Assembly: GCA_020052975.1 (NCBI GenBank)
Contig: JAGVOC010000026.1
Location: 1-7,934, forward strand
Length of the DNA stretch: 7,934 bases
Direction of reading: 5' to 3'
Source of the DNA: Desulfobacterales bacterium
GTDB lineage: Bacteria > Desulfobacterota > Desulfobacteria > Desulfobacterales > RPRI01
The translations under genes and the position numbers were made by a program. Numbering within the stretch: position 1 is the stretch's first letter; each line of letters starts with the position of its first letter. Of this stretch, positions 1-7,443 are shown piece after piece. The notes under the pieces were generated by a model. The model did no database searches. It worked only from the letters and a program-made list of their open reading frames with translations, and was not told where the DNA came from.

Positions 1-1197
1 GTTATAGAGCGTACCGCAAAACTCGAAGCCGTAAACGAGGGGATGATAAAAGAAATCCCCGAGCGTATGCGAATTGCTGAAACATTGCAAATGTATGCGG
101 CAATTATCGAGAACTCAGACGATGCGATTTATGGAAAGGACCTGCAAGGAATAATCACCAGTTGGAACAAGGGAGCAGAAAGAATATACGGATATTCGAA
201 CCAAGAGGCAGTCGGACAGCAGGTTTCTATGCTGATAACACCTGATATGTCTGATGATGTCCACGAAATTCTCTCAAGAATAGCCAAAGGTGAACATATC
301 GTTCACTATGAAACTAAACGAATTAGAAACGATAATCAAATAATAGAAGTCTCTGTGTCCATGTCTCCGATAAGAGACCAATCCGGTAAAATTGCTGGGG
401 CATCAACCATAGCACGCGACATCACCGAACGGAAACTGGCCGAAGAATCAATTATTAAGCTTAACGTGCAATTGGAAAATAATATAAGCCAGCTCGAAAC
501 CGCGAACAAGGAACTGGAAGCTTTCAGTTATTCGGTGTCCCATGACCTGAGGGCGCCGCTCCGGGCCATTGACGGTTTTTCAAAAGTACTGATAGAAAAG
601 AGTCCCAATCAATTGGATGAGGAATCCGTGAGATACTTAAACATCGTCCGCGCTAATACGCAAAATATGGGAAAGCTGATAGACGATCTCCTTTCTTTTT
701 CACGTGTTGGGAAGCAGGAAATGCGGTTATCGCTGGTCAACATGGAACGCTTGACGCGGGAAACTTTTGATGAACTAAAACAGCAAAATCCCGGACGGAA
801 CATTGAATTAATTATCAAAAACACACCGCAAACACTTGGCGACGCAACTTTGATCACTATCGTACTTATGAATCTCCTGTCCAACGCTGTAAAGTTTACA
901 AGGCATAAACATGAAGCAGTGATAGAATTCGGAGGTTCAATTGGGAATAATGAGATTATTTATTATGTTAAAGATAACGGCGCCGGTTTTAATATGCAAT
1001 ATTTAAACAAACTGTTCGGTGTATTCCAGAGACTGCACAGCCAGGAGGAATTTGAGGGAACGGGAGTCGGCCTCGCCCTGGTCCAGAGGATCATTCGCCG
1101 GCACGGAGGGCGCGTGTGGGCTGATGGGAAGATTGATGAAGGAGCGGCGTTTTATTTCACATTACCGGTAAAAAAGGAGGAGACAGATGAGCAATGA
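1..1197 (+). CDS. PAS-domain sensor histidine kinase, 5'-truncated by the window edge
   Basis: The frame is open from base 1. The residues before the first ATG (base 43) read [14 protein letters not shown], the coiled-coil linker usual between sensor domains and kinase cores, so base 43 is not the true start and more sensor sequence lies upstream. Counting from that Met: PAS domain at about 18-130 ending in the ARDITERK motif; a short coil; DHp domain at about 157-222 with the H-box [13 protein letters not shown], His167 (bases 541-543) being the expected autophosphorylation site; then the ATPase domain with N-box [10 protein letters not shown] (277-286), G1 box DNGAGF (311-316), FGVFQRLH and G2 box GTGVGLAL (339-346). 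The H-box is of the phytochrome-like type. No membrane segment is visible in this part, so it may be cytosolic. The kinase catalyses ATP-dependent His phosphorylation, and the overlapping response regulator is its likely partner. The ligand of the PAS domain is unknown. Confidence 0.95.
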   Translation, partial: VIERTAKLEAVNEGMIKEIPERMRIAETLQMYAAIIENSDDAIYGKDLQGIITSWNKGAERIYGYSNQEAVGQQVSMLITPDMSDDVHEILSRIAKGEHIVHYETKRIRNDNQIIEVSVSMSPIRDQSGKIAGASTIARDITERKLAEESIIKLNVQLENNISQLETANKELEAFSYSVSHDLRAPLRAIDGFSKVLIEKSPNQLDEESVRYLNIVRANTQNMGKLIDDLLSFSRVGKQEMRLSLVNMERLTRETFDELKQQNPGRNIELIIKNTPQTLGDATLITIVLMNLLSNAVKFTRHKHEAVIEFGGSIGNNEIIYYVKDNGAGFNMQYLNKLFGVFQRLHSQEEFEGTGVGLALVQRIIRRHGGRVWADGKIDEGAAFYFTLPVKKEETDEQ

Positions 1198-1633
1198 TAA
1201 TATGGTTGAAATTCTGCTGGTAGAGGACAACCCGAACGATGTCGAACTTACTTTAATGGCGTTGAAGGAGAACAACCTGGCAAATCATATCCATGTTGTC
1301 CGTGACGGAGAGGAGGCCATTGAATTTGTTTTCGGTACGGGAAGATACAGCGGACGTGATATGAGTATTATACCTAAAGTAATTCTGCTTGACCTGAAAC
1401 TGCCCAAGGTTGACGGTATCGAGGTTCTCAGAAAAATCAGGTCCGATGAAAGAACAAAAATTATACCGGTAGTTGTGCTGACTTCTTCCAGGGAGGAACG
1501 GGATATCGTCGAGACATATAAACTTGGCGTCAACAGCTACATTGTCAAACCGGTACAGTTCGAAAATTTTGTAAAAGTTATCAAAGACCTTGGGTTATAC
1601 TGGCTTGTGGTCAACCAGCCCCCGATGAAATGA
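1187..1633 (+). CDS. single-domain response regulator, Rcp1-like
   Basis: A 148-residue lone receiver domain. All key residues are present: acidic pair Glu13/Asp14 (LLVEDNPND), phospho-acceptor Asp69 (LLDLKLP), Thr99 (VVVLTSS) and Lys121 (YIVKPV). The insertion between the second strand and third helix ([11 protein letters not shown]) and the C-terminal tail beginning YWLVVNQPP are characteristic of the Rcp1 family, which commonly partners phytochrome-type kinases. There is no output domain, so it probably acts by protein contact or by passing phosphate on. The ATG at 1187 has a strong GGAGG (1176-1180) six bases upstream and overlaps the preceding kinase gene by 11 bases, which suggests translational coupling and a cognate pair. 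It is followed by an 86-base spacer with a palindrome. Confidence 0.95.
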   Translation: MSNDNMVEILLVEDNPNDVELTLMALKENNLANHIHVVRDGEEAIEFVFGTGRYSGRDMSIIPKVILLDLKLPKVDGIEVLRKIRSDERTKIIPVVVLTSSREERDIVETYKLGVNSYIVKPVQFENFVKVIKDLGLYWLVVNQPPMK

Positions 1634-1663
1634 AATTTCAGACTTATATGGGATGATAGTTAG

Positions 1664-1701
1664 TTCAGGTAACCTCGTACTTAAGCGCGGGGTTACCTGA
1701 A
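1664..1701. promoter_or_regulatory. 38-base imperfect palindrome in the leader of the receiver-PAS-PAS gene
   Basis: The outer arms are a perfect 11-base inverted repeat: TTCAGGTAACC at 1664-1674 and GGTTACCTGAA at 1691-1701. Symmetry continues to the centre (CTTAAG at 1680-1685): 16 of 19 base pairs are complementary as DNA. As RNA, two more positions pair as G-U, giving a 15-base-pair stem with an 8-base loop. No T tract follows on either strand, so it is not a standard intrinsic terminator. It lies just before the Shine-Dalgarno (GGAGGT, 1707-1712) of the next gene. It could be an operator, an RNA processing or stability hairpin, or a dispersed palindromic repeat; the sequence does not decide. 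Confidence 0.7.
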
Positions 1702-1719
1702 TGCACGGAGGTAAGTATT

Positions 1720-3060
1720 ATGCGTCAGGAAATAAAAATACTTTTTCTTGAGGATGTCGCCACTGATGTTGAGTTAAATCTTCTTGAATTAAAAAAGGCC
1801 GGTTTTGACGTCATATCGAAAGTAGCTGAAACAAAAGCAGATTTTATTCAGGGGATAGATGAATTCAAGCCGGATATCATTCTTGCCGACTATAACCTTC
1901 CTTCTTTTGACGGTATGGAAGCGCTGGACTATATCATGAATAATGAAATTAAGATTCCATTTATTTTTGTTTCGGGTTCCATGGGTGAGGAATGGGCAGT
2001 GGATACCCTCAAAAGGGGAGCGACCGATTATGTGTTGAAGCAGAATATCGTAAAGCTCGCTCCATCGGTAAGGCGCGCGCTTGATGAAATCGACTTAAGA
2101 AAAAAGAGGGAAGAAGCGGAAGAATCAGTTCGGAACAGCGAGTTTAAGTACCGTACTCTTATGGAGAACATTCCAGACATAATCGCGCAGTTCGACAGCG
2201 ACCTGCGGTTTATTTACGTTAATCAAGCGATTACAAAAATAACCGGTTTGCCGCCGGATGCTTATTTAGGAAAAACCAATGAGGAACTCGGAATGCCGGC
2301 GAAAAACACCGCAGTCTGGAATAGCGAGATGCGCCAGATATTTCAAACCTCCGAACCGCGGGCTTTTGAACTGGACATACGCTCGCCAAAAAGCGTCCGG
2401 TATTTGTCTTTTCTGTCTGCGCCGGAGTTCAGTGACGACGGAACCGTGAAATCCATATTAACGATAGCCCGTGACATTACCGAGCGCAAACAGTCGGAAG
2501 CGGCGCTTCGCGAAAGCGAGGAACGGTACCGTATAGTGGCCGATTTTACATTCGACTGGGAATACTGGCAGGCGCCTGACGGAAAATTTATCTATGTTTC
2601 GCCGTCCTGCGAGCGCGTTACAGGTTATACCGCGGATGAATTCTATAATGACCCGGAATTGCGTTCCAGGCTGGTGCCTTCCGATGACAGCGAACGCCTT
2701 GCCGCCCATATCCACACATACGGGAAATCGCCGGATGAACCAGAGCAGCACAACCTGGATTTCCGCATTCTTACCCGGAATGGAGAGGAGCGGTGGATTG
2801 CCCATTCATGCCAGAGGGTATATGGCTTGGATGGCCAATACCTGGGCCGGCGCGCCAGCAACCGTGATATCACCAAACGAAAGCGGGCAGAAGAAGCACT
2901 CAAAGAAAAAATCGGAGAGCTTGAGCTTTTTAACAATCTAATGATTGGCAGGGAATTGAAAATGGTTGATCTTAAAAAAGAGATAAACGAGCTGCTGATA
3001 AGATTAGGAGAAAAAGAGAAATATCGAATTGTTGAAAAAGGGAGCTCAAAATGCTTATGA
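1720..3060 (+). CDS. response regulator with two PAS domains and no output domain
   Basis: A 446-residue protein. The receiver domain (about 4-122) has Glu11/Asp12, phospho-acceptor Asp57 (ILADYNLP), Ser85 (FIFVSGS) and Lys107 (YVLKQN), all conserved. PAS 1 (about 142-258) ends in [11 protein letters not shown] 2 (about 268-388) ends in NRDITKRK. The C-terminal coiled coil (about 390-435) contains FNNLMIGRELKM, a motif I know from linkers in PAS signalling proteins. No DHp, ATPase, GGDEF or DNA-binding domain follows, so it is either a relay or scaffold protein or a kinase that lost its catalytic half. The ATG has GGAGGT (1707-1712) seven bases upstream, behind the palindrome. GC content falls in the last 120 bases, near the AT-rich start of the next gene. 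Confidence 0.92.
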   Translation: MRQEIKILFLEDVATDVELNLLELKKAGFDVISKVAETKADFIQGIDEFKPDIILADYNLPSFDGMEALDYIMNNEIKIPFIFVSGSMGEEWAVDTLKRGATDYVLKQNIVKLAPSVRRALDEIDLRKKREEAEESVRNSEFKYRTLMENIPDIIAQFDSDLRFIYVNQAITKITGLPPDAYLGKTNEELGMPAKNTAVWNSEMRQIFQTSEPRAFELDIRSPKSVRYLSFLSAPEFSDDGTVKSILTIARDITERKQSEAALRESEERYRIVADFTFDWEYWQAPDGKFIYVSPSCERVTGYTADEFYNDPELRSRLVPSDDSERLAAHIHTYGKSPDEPEQHNLDFRILTRNGEERWIAHSCQRVYGLDGQYLGRRASNRDITKRKRAEEALKEKIGELELFNNLMIGRELKMVDLKKEINELLIRLGEKEKYRIVEKGSSKCL

Positions 3061-3061
3061 T
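3032..3061 (+). promoter_or_regulatory. candidate sigma70-type promoter inside the end of the receiver-PAS-PAS gene
   Basis: TTGAAA at 3032-3037 and TATGAT at 3056-3061 each match the consensus at 5 of 6 positions, with an 18-base spacer. The expected transcript would start near 3068, just ahead of the AGGA at 3073-3076 and the ATG at 3083. This would let the second kinase be transcribed apart from the upstream genes. The surrounding DNA is AT-rich, so a chance match is quite possible. Confidence 0.35.
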
Positions 3062-3082
3062 TACGGTACTATAGGAATTATT

Positions 3083-4873
3083 ATGAAAACAATACAACCT
3101 TCCGGAACAATATTAATTGTAGAAGATTTGTTGGAGAACATCTTGCAGCTTACACAAATGCTCACCTTGAATGGCTTTAAAATACGTACTGCTAAAACTG
3201 GTCGTGAAGCAATTGCATCCGTAAACTCTGAATTGCCGGATTTAATTTTACTTGATATAATACTGCCTGATATAGATGGTTATAAAGTATGCACTACTCT
3301 AAAAGCTAATAAAAAAACAAGCGCTGTTCCTGTTATTTTCGTAAGCGCGCTAAATGAATCTGCTGATAAAATACGCGGATTTGCCGCAGGCGGGGTAGAT
3401 TTTATTACAAAACCATTTATATTTAATGAATTTCTCTTCCGTTTGCGAACTCATATAGAAATAAGCCATTTACGTTCGCAGATGGAACGTCAGGCTATAG
3501 AGCTTCAATTGAAAAATACGCTGCTTCAAGGTGAAGTGGCAGAACGCAAACTTGCCAATGAAAAGTTGGTTGAATCATTTACCAAATTAAAAGAAAGCAA
3601 AACAGCCGCATTAAATTTATTGGAAGATTTAAAAATGGGGATTGAACAGCGCAAGCAATCGGAAAAAAAATTAATTGAAAGCGAAGAAAGGTATAAAAGA
3701 ATTACCGATGGTTTAACCGACTATCTATATACCGTTATAGTAAAAGATGGAAAAGCCATTAAAACAATTCATAACGAAGCCTGTCTGGCTGTAACCGGAT
3801 ATACTTCGAAAGAATTTGAGGCAAAGCCTTATCTCTGGATTAACATGGTTGTTCCTGAAGAAAAAGAATTTGTTGCCGGCAGATTTTTAAAAATCCTTGA
3901 GGGAAAAGAATTGATTCCAATTGAACACCGGATAATACGTAAGGATGGAAAAATCCGCTGGATCAGCGATACCTCGATTTCTAAATTCAATTCAAACAGC
4001 GAACTCATTTCTTACGATGGAGTAATTAAAGACATCACCGAACGCAAGCAGGCCGAGGAGGAACTGAAAAAACTCAACGCCGGGCTGGAACAGAGGGTCC
4101 GGGAACGCACTCTGGAAATGGAAGCAGCCCTGGGCTCAGCCGATATGGCAAACCATGCCAAGTCCGATTTTCTGGCCAATATGAGTCACGAGCTCCGTAA
4201 CCCGCTCAACTCCATTATCGGCTTCATCGAAGTCCTTCAGGACAGCTTCTACGGCGGGCTTAACGAAAAACAGCGTGAGTATCTCGTGTTCATGGAAAAA
4301 AGCTCCCGCCACCTCTTGGCCCTTATAAACGATATTCTCGATCTTTCCAAAGTGGAATCGGGAAAAATAGAACTGGAACTGTCGGAATTTTCCATAAAAG
4401 AGGTCATTGAAGGGTCGCTGGTTATGATAAAAGAGATGGCTTTGCAACAAGGGATCAGCCTCTTGGTAACTATAGACGCTAACGCTGATATTAAACTGAC
4501 TGCTGATGAACGTAAAATAAAACAGATACTCTTTAATCTTCTTTCCAACGCCGTCAAATTCACGTCCAGCGGCGGGCGCGTGGATGTTACGGCGGCACGC
4601 CGCAAAAACCCGGCTGAAAACGGGGAACCGGACGAGATCATGGTTTGTGTAAAGGATACCGGCTATGGCATCAAACCGGAGAATATGAAGCTTCTTTTTT
4701 CCCGCTTTAGCCAGCTCGAATCACCCTACAATAAGAAACATGAAGGTACGGGCCTTGGGCTCGCCCTGTCGAAAAATCTAGTGGAACTGCACAATGGCCG
4801 TATATGGGTTGAGAGCGAGCCTGGAAAGGGGAGCAGTTTCATTTTTACCATTCCGCTTAGCCGGAATGTTTGA
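3083..4873 (+). CDS. hybrid histidine kinase: N-terminal receiver, PAS, DHp and ATPase domains
   Basis: A 596-residue protein from ATG 3083, which has AGGA (3073-3076) six bases upstream. An in-frame TTG at 3029 would add 18 residues but lies inside the previous gene and has no well-placed ribosome site. Domains: receiver (about 8-125; Glu14/Asp15, phospho-acceptor Asp58, Ser88, Lys110); long coiled coil (about 128-203); PAS (about 204-325, ending KDITERK); a second coil with the RVRERTLEME linker; DHp (about 360-425) with MSHELRNPLNSIIGF, His369 at bases 4187-4189; ATPase with NLLSNAVKF (485-493), DTGYGI (525-530) and GTGLGL (555-560). All catalytic motifs are intact. No membrane segment is visible, so it is probably cytosolic. 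An N-terminal receiver suggests the kinase is itself controlled by phosphorylation. The 5' half (to about 4030) is much more AT-rich than the 3' half. Confidence 0.95.
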   Translation: MKTIQPSGTILIVEDLLENILQLTQMLTLNGFKIRTAKTGREAIASVNSELPDLILLDIILPDIDGYKVCTTLKANKKTSAVPVIFVSALNESADKIRGFAAGGVDFITKPFIFNEFLFRLRTHIEISHLRSQMERQAIELQLKNTLLQGEVAERKLANEKLVESFTKLKESKTAALNLLEDLKMGIEQRKQSEKKLIESEERYKRITDGLTDYLYTVIVKDGKAIKTIHNEACLAVTGYTSKEFEAKPYLWINMVVPEEKEFVAGRFLKILEGKELIPIEHRIIRKDGKIRWISDTSISKFNSNSELISYDGVIKDITERKQAEEELKKLNAGLEQRVRERTLEMEAALGSADMANHAKSDFLANMSHELRNPLNSIIGFIEVLQDSFYGGLNEKQREYLVFMEKSSRHLLALINDILDLSKVESGKIELELSEFSIKEVIEGSLVMIKEMALQQGISLLVTIDANADIKLTADERKIKQILFNLLSNAVKFTSSGGRVDVTAARRKNPAENGEPDEIMVCVKDTGYGIKPENMKLLFSRFSQLESPYNKKHEGTGLGLALSKNLVELHNGRIWVESEPGKGSSFIFTIPLSRNV

Positions 4874-4902
4874 AAAATAATTAATCTAAATTCGGGGGAT
4901 TT

Positions 4903-5277
4903 ATGGAAAAAATAATAATGATTGTTGAGGATAATGAAGCTAATCGCTGTCTCATGCGTGACATCTGTATGTTTTACGGCTACGAGGTTATTGAGGCCGG
5001 TGAAGGAGCCAAAAGCGTCAGCCTGGCCGTATTAAAGAAACCGGATCTTATTTTTATGGATATACAGATGCCGGGGATGAACGGCTGCATGGCCATTCAA
5101 AAGCTCAGGGAAAACCCTGAAACAAAAGGCATTAAAATAATTGCCGTCACCTCATTCGCTATGCAGAACGACCGGAATAATATTATGGAAAGCGGCGCCG
5201 ACGATTTAATCACCAAGCCCATTAACACACGGGAGCTGCCGCTGATTATCGAGCGCTTTATAGGAAAAGGGAGGTGA
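4903..5277 (+). CDS. single-domain response regulator, DivK/CheY-like
   Basis: A 124-residue lone receiver. The conserved residues are Glu9/Asp10 (IVEDNEANR), phospho-acceptor Asp53 ([11 protein letters not shown]), Thr83 (AVTSFAM) and Lys105 (ITKPIN). The NEANR stretch and the DIQMPGMNG loop resemble DivK-like and hybrid-kinase receivers rather than chemotaxis CheY, but the family call is only approximate. It follows the hybrid kinase after 29 bases, with a weak purine-rich ribosome site (GGGGGA, 4894-4899) before the ATG. Its stop codon is embedded in the ribosome site of the HD-GYP gene, so the two are probably translated together. It probably accepts phosphate from the hybrid kinase and modulates a partner protein. 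Confidence 0.93.
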   Translation: MEKIIMIVEDNEANRCLMRDICMFYGYEVIEAGEGAKSVSLAVLKKPDLIFMDIQMPGMNGCMAIQKLRENPETKGIKIIAVTSFAMQNDRNNIMESGADDLITKPINTRELPLIIERFIGKGR

Positions 5278-5278
5278 T
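5267..5278 (+). promoter_or_regulatory. strong Shine-Dalgarno overlapping the upstream stop codon
   Basis: AAGGGAGGTGAT at 5267-5278 is almost fully complementary to the 16S rRNA tail. It includes the TGA stop (5275-5277) of the lone receiver gene. From GGAGG (5270-5274) to the ATG at 5282 is seven bases. This is the best ribosome site in the window, suggesting high translation of the HD-GYP protein and coupling to the receiver before it. Confidence 0.8.
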
Positions 5279-5281
5279 TGT

Positions 5282-6790
5282 ATGAACCAGCACCGCATAC
5301 TCTGCGTTGATGATATACCCCAGAACCTTGAACTTCTCATGGCGATCCTTATTCCCTATGGCTACAGTGTCGTCACCGCCGAAAACGGAATGGAAGCTAT
5401 GGCGAAACTGACGGAAGGGGATATCGGCCTGGTAATCCTGGATGTCATGATGCCATTTATGAACGGTTATGAGGTCTGTAAAAAGATCAGGGCCCACGAC
5501 CACCTGGCGAAAATCCCTGTAATCATGATCACCTCACTTAATTCAAAAGAGGACCGTATTGCGGGGATCGAGGCTGGAGCCGACGATTTCATTACCAAAC
5601 CCTTTGACAAGGCCGAGGTGTTAGCCCGGATCAGGATGCTCTTCAAGATGAGGGACTTGGATCGGAGTCTTCAAAACGCCTACAATGGCATCACGATGAG
5701 TTCCGAGCTCGGTGAACGCATGATGAATGATTTTAATCCCCTTCTGTTCGATTTCGATAGGAATATTGATGAGATTATTGAAAAGAATCTATACCGTAAC
5801 GGTCATGAAGATATGAACCCGGGGGTTATTGTCCTATGCAGGCAGGACGGCAATAACTGGCGCTATATTCTTTTCAGCCGTGCCGAAGGCAAACTTGTCC
5901 GCAAGGAAATATTGGGCGGACTGCTAAGCGGTATTGTCAGAGAATTTCCCGTGGTACCCATTACGATCTATAACGCACCGTCGAAAGCTCCCTATTATAT
6001 GGCTTTCGCAGAAACTCTCCGGGAATCCGGCCATGAAATGAGCAACGCAGCGATAATCGCCTCCGGAAGCTTCTTCGTTGCAGCGTGCAATTATTATGGA
6101 GAAATTACCCGGTATGAAGTATCCATTCTTACTAATATGGTAATGCAGGGCCTCTTTCTGCATTCTATTTCTTCCCAGATACGCGCCACGGAAGACGCTT
6201 TCGTTTATACGGTGAAAGCACTGGCGCGAGCCTCAGAAGCCAATGACGAGGATACCGGACAGCATATTCTTAGGATTGGGGAGTACTCAGCCCTTCTGGC
6301 CAGGCGTCTCTCCATGTCCGATGAGTTCTGTGAAACGATCAGGATCCAGGCGATGCTTCACGACGTAGGGAAAATCCAGATACATCCCGATATACTGAAA
6401 AAACCCGGAAAACTGACCGATGAGGAGTACCGTCTCATAAAACAGCACCCGCTCATGGGAGAAAACATCATCGGTAAACACGACCGTTTAAAATGCGCGG
6501 CTATCGTCGCCGGGTCTCATCATGAGAAGTATGACGGAAGCGGTTACCCGCGCAGTCTTAAGGGGGAAGCTATTCCCATCGAAGGAAGGATCGTCTCCAT
6601 CGCTGACCAATACGACGCGCTCAGGAACGCGCGAGTGTACAAACCCGCTTTTGATCATCAGACGACGTTCCATATTTTGACGGAAGGCGACGGGCGCACC
6701 TATCCCGTCCATTTTGACCCGCGAGTTTTAAAAGCATTTCGCGAGATCGCGCCGGACTTCGAAGAATTATATGAACGACTTAACGGTTAG
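5282..6790 (+). CDS. response regulator with HD-GYP cyclic-di-GMP phosphodiesterase domain
   Basis: A 502-residue protein. The receiver (about 4-122) has Asp10/Asp11, phospho-acceptor Asp54 ([11 protein letters not shown]), Thr84 and Lys106. The central region (about 140-300) has alternating strand and helix character and looks like a diverged GAF-type domain; I cannot assign it firmly. The C-terminal HD-GYP domain (about 305-495) retains the family motifs: DTGQH with His328, MLHDVGKI with His360/Asp361, KQHP with His389, [12 protein letters not shown] with His413/His414, and SIADQYDAL with Asp443. The metal-binding set looks complete, so hydrolysis of cyclic-di-GMP to pGpG or GMP is expected, gated by phosphorylation of the receiver. 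It is the only enzymatic output among the regulators here. It starts four bases after the lone receiver gene, behind a very strong ribosome site. Confidence 0.95.
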   Translation: MNQHRILCVDDIPQNLELLMAILIPYGYSVVTAENGMEAMAKLTEGDIGLVILDVMMPFMNGYEVCKKIRAHDHLAKIPVIMITSLNSKEDRIAGIEAGADDFITKPFDKAEVLARIRMLFKMRDLDRSLQNAYNGITMSSELGERMMNDFNPLLFDFDRNIDEIIEKNLYRNGHEDMNPGVIVLCRQDGNNWRYILFSRAEGKLVRKEILGGLLSGIVREFPVVPITIYNAPSKAPYYMAFAETLRESGHEMSNAAIIASGSFFVAACNYYGEITRYEVSILTNMVMQGLFLHSISSQIRATEDAFVYTVKALARASEANDEDTGQHILRIGEYSALLARRLSMSDEFCETIRIQAMLHDVGKIQIHPDILKKPGKLTDEEYRLIKQHPLMGENIIGKHDRLKCAAIVAGSHHEKYDGSGYPRSLKGEAIPIEGRIVSIADQYDALRNARVYKPAFDHQTTFHILTEGDGRTYPVHFDPRVLKAFREIAPDFEELYERLNG

Positions 6791-6813
6791 CATTCTTTGC
6801 GGAGAAGGCGCTT

Positions 6814-7192
6814 ATGGACGCGGATAGCGGTCTTGTTCAAAAAATGGAAACCGGGGAATGGCTTTTCGACTCACTACGGTCCGTGATCCTCGTCAATTCC
6901 CGCGACGCATTCGATGAAATGAAGCCCGGCAACAGAATGATCTTTGTGACTTCCAGTTACAACAGCGATAGCGGGTATGGTGACCATTGAATTCTCAGAC
7001 AATGAACCGGGAATTCCTGATGAACTCCTGGAAAGGGCGTTCGAACCGTTTTATACGACGAAAGAAGCCGGCAAGGGCACGGGACTGGGACTTTCCATAA
7101 GCGCAAGCATAATAAGCGAGCATAAGGGTACGATTAGAGTAGAATCCAGTCCACCAGGTGTCAAATTTATCATAACCCTCCCGTCATTGTAG
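6814..7192 (+). pseudogene. frameshifted remnant of an NtrB-like histidine kinase ATPase domain
   Basis: Two overlapping reading frames hold consecutive parts of one HATPase domain. The first (6814-6990, 58 residues) contains LRSVILVNSRDAFDEM, resembling an N-box (VILNLxVNARDAM) that is about three residues short. The second (6977-7192, 71 residues) continues with IEFSDNEPGIPDE (G1 box), FEPFYTTK, GKGTGLGLSI (G2 box) and ends with TLPSL, the usual kinase C-terminus. Joining them needs a shift equal to one extra base near 6950-6980. The G1 box has Glu where the first Gly of DxGxG should be, and no DHp domain or phosphorylatable His is present upstream. It begins 23 bases after the HD-GYP stop. 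GGAGAAGG (6801-6808) before ATG 6814 could still allow translation of the first piece. The remnant reading is favoured; two real small proteins are less likely. Confidence 0.75.
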
Positions 7193-7256
7193 AGCTTGCC
7201 ATCCGAAAAACAATAGGCACGGTAAAAAATCGGCCTGAACCCAGCGAGCTTTTTTT
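7193..7256 (+). terminator. weak candidate terminator after the kinase remnant
   Basis: AGCTTGC (7193-7199) can pair with GCGAGCT (7244-7250), six Watson-Crick pairs plus one G-U, and seven T's run 7250-7256. The 44-base loop is unusually long, so this is a weak call. A second run of seven T's at 7331-7337 has no convincing stem before it. Confidence 0.25.
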
Positions 7257-7395
7257 ATGTTCCAGCCTTACACCATCCGACAAAAGCACGCTTTGGGAGA
7301 GCAATCCGGGGAGATTTTTAAAAGAGGCCCTTTTTTTATTGGTACGCCACTTTCCCGTTAGTTTGGTAAACATGATAAAATCCTATCAATAGTCC

Positions 7396-7443
7396 AAATT
7401 ATTTTATTTTTATTATTGACTTTTATTATATTCTCTCTATAGT
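7396..7443 (+). promoter_or_regulatory. sigma70-type promoter with AT-rich upstream tract
   Basis: TTGACT (-35, 7416-7421) and TATAGT (-10, 7438-7443) are separated by 16 bases; each matches the consensus at 5 of 6 positions. The 22 bases at 7396-7417 are entirely A/T, like an UP element. Transcription would start near 7450 and reach the ribosome site at 7531-7537. It is well placed to drive the repeat-protein gene as its own unit. Confidence 0.65.

Noticed and set aside
609..884. Minus-strand open frame of 91 residues inside the first kinase
   Set aside because: It lies wholly opposite the DHp/ATPase coding region, has low-complexity Ser/Arg/Phe content and no motif; it is a shadow of the real gene.
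1664..1701. Palindrome as an intrinsic terminator
   Set aside because: There is no T run after either arm, and the next gene's ribosome site follows within a few bases.
2458..2941. Three open frames (two minus, one plus) overlapping the second PAS domain of the receiver-PAS-PAS gene
   Set aside because: They overlap a well-supported coding frame and resemble no known protein; the GC-rich codons there leave few stops in other frames.
3029..3082. TTG start adding 18 residues to the second kinase
   Set aside because: It overlaps the previous gene by 32 bases and encodes non-conserved sequence before the receiver; ATG 3083 has a properly spaced AGGA site.
4136..4641. Two minus-strand open frames opposite the second kinase's DHp/ATPase domains
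   Set aside because: They are antisense to conserved catalytic motifs and have no ribosome site or protein-like pattern.
7170..7373. Minus-strand open frame of 67 residues in the gap after the kinase remnant
   Set aside because: It spans the T tracts and the remnant's end, has no recognisable motif, and I see no convincing ribosome site for it.
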